Below are positions 60,027 through 64,000 of a DNA stretch of 64,000 nucleotides, piece after piece. This DNA is from Streptomyces griseoaurantiacus (GTDB taxonomy: Bacteria > Actinomycetota > Actinomycetes > Streptomycetales > Streptomycetaceae). Where the stretch lies: NCBI GenBank assembly GCA_014656015.1, contig BNBP01000006.1:1-64000 (forward strand), given 5' to 3'. Position 1 is the first letter of the stretch; the number at the start of each line of letters is the position of its first letter. A program made the position numbers and the translations under genes. Below the pieces are notes generated by a model. It was not told the origin of the DNA, searched no databases, and saw only the letters and a list, made by a program, of their open reading frames with translations.

Positions 60027-60245
60027 CTACGCCGCGGTGCCCGGCCCGGCTTCCCGCGGGTCTCCGTGCGGCCTGGTCAGGCCCTCCTCGAGGACGAGGC
60101 GCCGGGCGGGTTCGGTCTGGTCCAGCTCCCAGTGGTGGCGGCACTCCTCGCACCGCACCCCGTCCACCAGCACGTCGGTCTCCCCGTTCGGGCAGTCCGT
60201 TCCGTCCCCGCGCCCCGCGCACGCCCGCACCTGCGCATCCCTCAT
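60027..60245 (-). CDS. Small zinc-ribbon-like protein
   Basis: 72 residues from ATG 60245 (MRDAQVRACAGRGDGTDCP). Cysteines at C9, C18, C34 and C37 (ACAG, DCPNGETD, VRCEECRHHWE) resemble a zinc ribbon with a final CxxC-HHW. Composition is acidic and unlike the shadows around. No family named. No strong ribosome site upstream; an in-frame longer start exists but encodes Arg/Pro-rich sequence. Confidence 0.55.
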   Translation of the reverse strand: MRDAQVRACAGRGDGTDCPNGETDVLVDGVRCEECRHHWELDQTEPARRLVLEEGLTRPHGDPREAGPGTAA

Positions 60246-60433
60246 GCGTCGACCGTGGGACAGGGGCCGGGCCGCGCGGTAGGGGGACGCGGGGGCGCAC
60301 GGTCGCTCGGCCAGGGCAAATGGCCCCAGTTCTCCACCCACGCCCCACCGGACGTTCGATATGCGTGGCGGCGGCTCGGGTGACGTGATCGGAGACGGGA
60401 GGAACCCCTGGTACAAATGCCCCACGCCGAGAC

Positions 60434-60441
60434 GGAACGTT
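60434..60441 (+). promoter_or_regulatory. Palindrome GAACGTTC upstream of TetR gene
   Basis: GAACGTTC sits 25 bases before the TetR start in a relatively AT-rich stretch (ACGGAACGTTCTACCTTTTG) and is a candidate autoregulatory operator core. Short, so weak alone. Confidence 0.35.
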
Positions 60442-60465
60442 CTACCTTTTGTTAGCATGGGCGGC

Positions 60466-61092
60466 ATGAGTCGGAGCACTGAAGGCGGCACCGTTTCCGA
60501 GGCGCGGACGCGGCTGCTCAACACCGCAAGCCGGATCTTCTACGCCGAGGGGATCCATTCGGTCGGCATCGACCGGATCGTCGCGGAGGCGCGGGTGACC
60601 CGGGCCACGTTGTACCGGCACTTCCCGAGCAAGGAAGACCTCGTCGTGGCCTACCTCTCGGGAGCCGATCAGGCCATCCGGGGGCAGGTCGCCGCCGCCC
60701 GGGCGAGCACCGCGTCGCCGAACGACCAGGTCCGGGCGGTGGCCAAGTCCATCACCGACGGCATCCGGTCCGAGGGATTCCGCGGCTGCGCCTTCCTCAA
60801 CGCGGCGGCCGAGTACTCCGATCCCGCCCACCCGATCCATCGGACCGTCCTCGCCCACCGGCAGTGGTTCCTCGACACCGTCACCGATCTGCTGGCGCAG
60901 ACCAGCGAGTCGACCGCCGAGGCCGCGGGTCGCCACTTCGTCATGCTCCGCGACGGAGCCATGGCCGCCGGCTGCCTCTTCGACCCGGAGCTGATCTCCG
61001 ACACCTTCCTCCACGGAGTCGAAGGGCTTCTCAAGGCCCGCACCATCCCGGAGCTCAACGCGGACGCCACCGACTCCGCGGCGCGGTCCTGA
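60466..61092 (+). CDS. TetR-family regulator
   Basis: 208 residues from ATG 60466; ATG 60457 adds three residues. HTH: RLLNTASRIFYAEGIHSVGIDRIVAEARVTRATLYRHFPSKEDLVVAYL (about 17-65). Ligand domain contains GIRSEGFRGCAFLNAAAEYSDPAHPIH. Proteins with this FRGCAFxNAAAE segment usually repress a neighbouring oxidoreductase or efflux gene. The nearest downstream gene on the strand is the 3-hydroxybutyrate-dehydrogenase-like gene, 180 bases away. Confidence 0.92.
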   Translation: MSRSTEGGTVSEARTRLLNTASRIFYAEGIHSVGIDRIVAEARVTRATLYRHFPSKEDLVVAYLSGADQAIRGQVAAARASTASPNDQVRAVAKSITDGIRSEGFRGCAFLNAAAEYSDPAHPIHRTVLAHRQWFLDTVTDLLAQTSESTAEAAGRHFVMLRDGAMAAGCLFDPELISDTFLHGVEGLLKARTIPELNADATDSAARS

Positions 61093-61272
61093 CCGCCGGC
61101 GCCTCGGCGCCGCGGGCGAGGGTCTTGCCGTGGCCCCTCACGCGCCTATAGTGATCGTTACATACAGATCGCCGGGTGGGTGGAGGGTGAGGACAGTGAC
61201 CAGCACAGTGGATGCGGGGAACACCGCCGTGGACCTCCGGGGCCGGGGCGGTACCGCCCTGTCGGTGTCGCG

Positions 61273-62034
61273 ATGAGTGCGCCGGCGGGCCCCGATCTCG
61301 GCGGGCGGCATGCGCTGGTCACCGGCGCGGCGAGCGGCATCGGCGCGGCGGTGGCGACGCGGCTCGCCGCACTGGGAGCGCATGTCGTGGTGTGCGACGT
61401 CGAGGCGGACGGAGCGGCGCGGACGGCCGAGCGGATCGGGGGCGAGGCGCTGGTGCTCGACCTGAGCCGGACCGCCGACCTCGCCGATCTGCACCTCGAG
61501 GCGGACATCCTCGTCAACAACGCCGGGATCCAGGACGTGGCGCCGGTCGACCGGTTCAGTCCCGAGAGGTTCTCCTTCATGCTGCGGTTGATGCTGGAGG
61601 CCCCCTTCCTGCTCAGCCGCGCGGTACTCCCGCGCATGTACGAGCGGGGCTGGGGGCGGATCGTGCACATCTCCAGCGTCCACGGTCTGCGCGCCAGCCC
61701 GTACAAGGCCGCCTACGTCAGTGCCAAGCACGGCCTCCAGGGCCTGTCCAAGGTCATCGCCCTGGAAGGAGCGGCCAAGGGCGTCACCAGCAACTGCGTG
61801 GCCCCCGGCTATGTGCGCACCCCACTGGTGGAGGACCAGCTGGCCGACCAGGCGGAGGCGCACGGGCTGAGCGTCGAGGAGGTGACGACGGAGGTCCTGC
61901 TGGCGCGGTCGGCGATGAAGCGCCTGATCGACCCGGACGAGGTGGCCGGGGCGGTCGCCTTCCTGTGCTCACCGGAAGCCATGTCCATCACCGGCACCCA
62001 ACTGACCGTCGACGGCGGGTGGACCGCCTCCTGA
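61273..62034 (+). CDS. 3-hydroxybutyrate-dehydrogenase-like short-chain dehydrogenase
   Basis: 253 residues from ATG 61273; an in-frame GTG at 61180 adds 31 unlikely residues. Rossmann motif LVTGAASGIGAAVA (14-27), NNAG at about 87-90, catalytic Ser in HISSVHG and YxxxK in YKAAYVSAKHGLQGL. The C-terminal LARSAMKRLIDPDEVAGAVAFLCSPEAMSITGTQLTVDGGWTA is typical of 3-hydroxybutyrate dehydrogenases. It would oxidise hydroxybutyrate to acetoacetate with NAD. Substrate is by similarity only. Confidence 0.88.
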   Translation: MSAPAGPDLGGRHALVTGAASGIGAAVATRLAALGAHVVVCDVEADGAARTAERIGGEALVLDLSRTADLADLHLEADILVNNAGIQDVAPVDRFSPERFSFMLRLMLEAPFLLSRAVLPRMYERGWGRIVHISSVHGLRASPYKAAYVSAKHGLQGLSKVIALEGAAKGVTSNCVAPGYVRTPLVEDQLADQAEAHGLSVEEVTTEVLLARSAMKRLIDPDEVAGAVAFLCSPEAMSITGTQLTVDGGWTAS

Positions 62035-62134
62035 GGCCCCCGATGCCCTGGGGGCCGGCGCGCGGGGAGATCGGCGACGGGGGCCGGCGCCCGCGGGTCG
62101 GCCCCGATGTGTCGCCCTCCGGTCCAGCGGGCCG

Positions 62135-62749
62135 TCAGGAGGTCAGGCCCGCGCTGGTCAGCCAGATGTGCTCGCAGGTGGCCGATGCCCTGCTCAACCG
62201 CTCGGGCGACTCCTGCGAGGCGTGGTAGAAGCTGCGCTCGATCATCCAGCACAGGGCCCGGCCCATCGACGAGGCCTGGTCCGGTTCCTCGCCGGGCGGG
62301 ACGCCGGCCCGTTCCAGCACGGCCGTGATGGCCGTGATGAACAGGTCGGCGGTGCGGTCCCACAGGGCACCGATCTCCGGCACGGTCAGCGACAGGTCGA
62401 TGGCCGTACGCATGACCAGGCCGTGGGCGTTCCACAGCTCGACCGTGCGCCGCATGGCCGCCGCGACGGCCCGACGCGGGTCCTCGGACCGCGCGGTGGT
62501 CAGCGACCTCTCCCACAGGTGTTCCACGGTCCGGGCCACGAGGGCCGTCACGACCTCCTGCTTGGAGCCGAAGTAGAAGTACAGCGCTCCCCGCGTGATG
62601 CCGGCGCCCTGCGCGAGGTCGCCGACGGTCATGGCCTCGTAGCCCTTCTCCGCCAGCAGCGCCTCGCACGTGTCGAGGATCGCCCGCTCTCGCAGGTCAC
62701 CCTTGCGTTCGGTGGCGCGTCGGCCGCGCGCGGCGTGATGGCCGGACAT
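62135..62749 (-). CDS. TetR-family regulator (EthR-like)
   Basis: 204 residues from ATG 62749, which overlaps the stop of the upstream SDR gene (ATGA). HTH: ILDTCEALLAEKGYEAMTVGDLAQGAGITRGALYFYFGSKQEVVTALV (about 23-70). The C-terminal part with RAVAAAMRRTVELWNAHGLVMRTAIDLS and SMGRALCWMIERSFYHAS follows the EthR/CprB-like fold. Translational coupling to the SDR gene suggests it regulates that operon. Confidence 0.92.
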   Translation of the reverse strand: MSGHHAARGRRATERKGDLRERAILDTCEALLAEKGYEAMTVGDLAQGAGITRGALYFYFGSKQEVVTALVARTVEHLWERSLTTARSEDPRRAVAAAMRRTVELWNAHGLVMRTAIDLSLTVPEIGALWDRTADLFITAITAVLERAGVPPGEEPDQASSMGRALCWMIERSFYHASQESPERLSRASATCEHIWLTSAGLTS

Positions 62750-63597
62750 CAGAGCTGGGCACCCTCGGGGAAGTCGGTCGTACGGGCGAGATCCTCCCAT
62801 GCGCGGATCTCCTCGTCCACGGCGGTCCGCGCCTCGCCGATCAGGCGGAGCGCGTCCGAACCGAGCACGAGATGGGCCGGCGGGCGCTCCTCGGAGGCGA
62901 TGCGGACCACCGCCTCCCCGGCCTTGACCGGGTCGCCGAGCTGGTTCCCGCTGGCCTTCAGCCGCCGCTCGCGGAGGGGCTCGAACAGCTCGTCGTAGTC
63001 GTCGACGGTCCGCTCCGCGCGGGTCATGGAACGCCCGGCCCAGTCGGTGCGGAACGAGCCGGGCTCGATCGCCGTGACGTGGATGCCGAACTGCGCGACC
63101 TCCTTGCCGAGCGAGTCGAGGACGCCTTCCAGGGCGTGCTTGCTGCCGCAGTAGGCGGACATGCCGGGCACCGTCATGAGCCCGGCCATGGACGTGACGG
63201 CCATCAGGTGGCCGCGGCGGCGTGCCCGCATGCGGGGAAGGGCGGCGCGGAGGGTGGCCATCGCCCCGAACACGTTGACCTCGAACTGCCGCCGGACCTC
63301 GTCCATGGTGGTCTCCTCGAAGGTGCCCTCCAGGCCGTAGCCGGCGTTGGCGAGCACGACGTCGAGCGGGCCGACGGTCCCCTCGGCCTCCTCCACCACC
63401 CGGGCCACGGCGTCGTGGTCGGTGACGTCCAGGAGACGGCCGTGGGCCCGCTCGGGCGCGAGCGCCTCGTGGGCCCGTCGGGCCTCCTCGGTGCGGACCG
63501 TGCCGACGACGGTGTGCCCGGCCGCCAGGGCGGCCTGCGCGAAAGCACGCCCCAGACCGGTGCTGACGCCGGTGATGAGCCAGTTCTGCGTGCGCAT
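62749..63597 (-). CDS. Short-chain dehydrogenase/reductase (classical SDR)
   Basis: 282 residues from ATG 63597 behind GGAGGAG. TGxxxGxG motif ITGVSTGLGRAFA (8-20), NAGYG at about 87-91, catalytic MAVTSMAGLM and YCGSKHALEGVL, then IEPGSFRTDW. It resembles the oxidoreductases that often sit with TetR genes in actinomycetes; substrate unknown. First gene of a two-gene operon with the TetR gene at 62,135. The 314-bp region to the right is a divergent promoter shared with the next TetR gene. Confidence 0.92.
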   Translation of the reverse strand: MRTQNWLITGVSTGLGRAFAQAALAAGHTVVGTVRTEEARRAHEALAPERAHGRLLDVTDHDAVARVVEEAEGTVGPLDVVLANAGYGLEGTFEETTMDEVRRQFEVNVFGAMATLRAALPRMRARRRGHLMAVTSMAGLMTVPGMSAYCGSKHALEGVLDSLGKEVAQFGIHVTAIEPGSFRTDWAGRSMTRAERTVDDYDELFEPLRERRLKASGNQLGDPVKAGEAVVRIASEERPPAHLVLGSDALRLIGEARTAVDEEIRAWEDLARTTDFPEGAQL

Positions 63598-63911
63598 TGC
63601 TCCTCCATCAGGAAGGGATCGGGGGAGCCGGACGGCTCCCTCACCGGAAAGTCTACACAGTGTCGAGTTTTCTCGTCTTACCGTAGATTTCAGGGCATGC
63701 GCGCGGGGGACGAGTCCGGGGCGTCGCACGGGGCATCGCCGTGACTTCGTCCGTGGGGGGTGGGCCGGGGGTGGGCCGTGAGGCGGCCGTCGAGGGGAGG
63801 CGCCCGGCCGGGTCGGCGAGATCGTCCTGGGACGGCCGGGGCGGGGTGCGTGCGCGGTGGCCCGTCAGGAGCGGGGGCCGAACGCGCGAACGCCGGTCCT
63901 ATCATGGGCGC
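63598..63911. other. Divergent promoter region between SDR and TetR genes
   Basis: 314 bases. An AT-richer patch (63,650-63,700: AGTCTACACAGTGTCGAGTTTTCTCG and following) is the likely promoter of the SDR-TetR operon and may hold an operator around the repeated ACAGTGTCGAG. No gene. Confidence 0.45.
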
Positions 63912-64000
63912 ATGACCAAGGGAAGCGCCTCCGCGGCGTCCGACGCCGGCCCGAACAGCCGTGATCTCATCCTGGACGCGGCGCGGTCCCTGGTCACCAG
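63912..64000 (+). CDS. TetR-family regulator, N-terminal part (cut by window edge)
   Basis: ATG 63912 opens MTKGSASAASDAGPNSRDLI, then LDAARSLVT, reaching the right edge with no stop. RDLILDAARSLVT is the first helix of a TetR DNA-binding domain. The rest is outside the window. It is divergent from the SDR-TetR operon. Confidence 0.75.
   Translation, partial: MTKGSASAASDAGPNSRDLILDAARSLVT

Noticed and set aside
1..64000. tRNA, rRNA or CRISPR array
   Set aside because: No cloverleaf with GTTCGA-type T-loop plus CCA end, no rRNA signature and no spaced repeats were found by eye, including near the integrase relic.

Overview
The window is very GC-rich, with codon use strongly biased to G or C in third positions and GTG/ATG starts behind GGAGG-type ribosome sites. 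The gene families (universal stress proteins, CBS-BON proteins, HATPase and STAS anti-sigma type regulators, mycothiol-era metal-binding family, an ATP-grasp RiPP cluster) point to a Streptomyces or close actinomycete chromosome. There are no rRNA or tRNA genes and no CRISPR array that I could see. Species cannot be named from the sequence alone.

Region 1 (1-13,825) is a dormancy/low-oxygen island. It holds three universal stress proteins (one cut by the window edge), a zinc alcohol dehydrogenase, the bifunctional aldehyde/alcohol dehydrogenase AdhE, a CBS-BON protein, a short ribosome-hibernation-like protein, pyruvate phosphate dikinase, and pyruvate formate-lyase with its radical-SAM activase. 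The same theme resumes at 33,020-45,939 with a GNAT-fused ADP-forming acyl-CoA synthetase, two more CBS-BON proteins, a flavodoxin-like protein, two more universal stress proteins, a cyclic-nucleotide-binding domain protein, a two-component system and a ferric-reductase-like/FMN-binding electron-transfer pair. Together PPDK, PFL, the acyl-CoA synthetase and AdhE would form a fermentative route from PEP/pyruvate to formate, acetate (with ATP) and ethanol (with NADH reoxidation), which is unusual in an aerobic actinomycete. A recurring GGGCCGAAnnnCCC site resembling a DevR/DosR box lies upstream of several of these genes.

Region 2 (13,826-20,473) contains a possible relic of a DevS-like kinase, an HTH-FGE fusion with a class IV aminotransferase, a three-gene cassette (HATPase, unknown protein, resolvase-like protein without its serine), and a graspetide (ATP-grasp RiPP) cluster tgmA-tgmB-tgmC whose methyltransferase gene is frameshifted.

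Region 3 (20,474-32,767) is decayed accessory DNA: small unknown genes, frameshifted pseudogenes, a nuclease relic, a degraded IS701-type transposase, then an intact operon of a 1341-aa Ski2-like helicase and a STAND/Orc-like ATPase bracketed by transposase scraps, and finally an amino-acid permease missing its 5' part.

Region 4 (45,940-64,000) is a mixed regulatory and transport region: anti-sigma-type regulators (one intact, one relic), STAS, LysR/darcynin pair, relics of an integrase and excisionase, an aquaporin, a siderophore-interacting protein with a gutted MMPL transporter and AraC regulator, an intact TetR/MMPL pair, and several TetR/SDR pairs running off the right edge.
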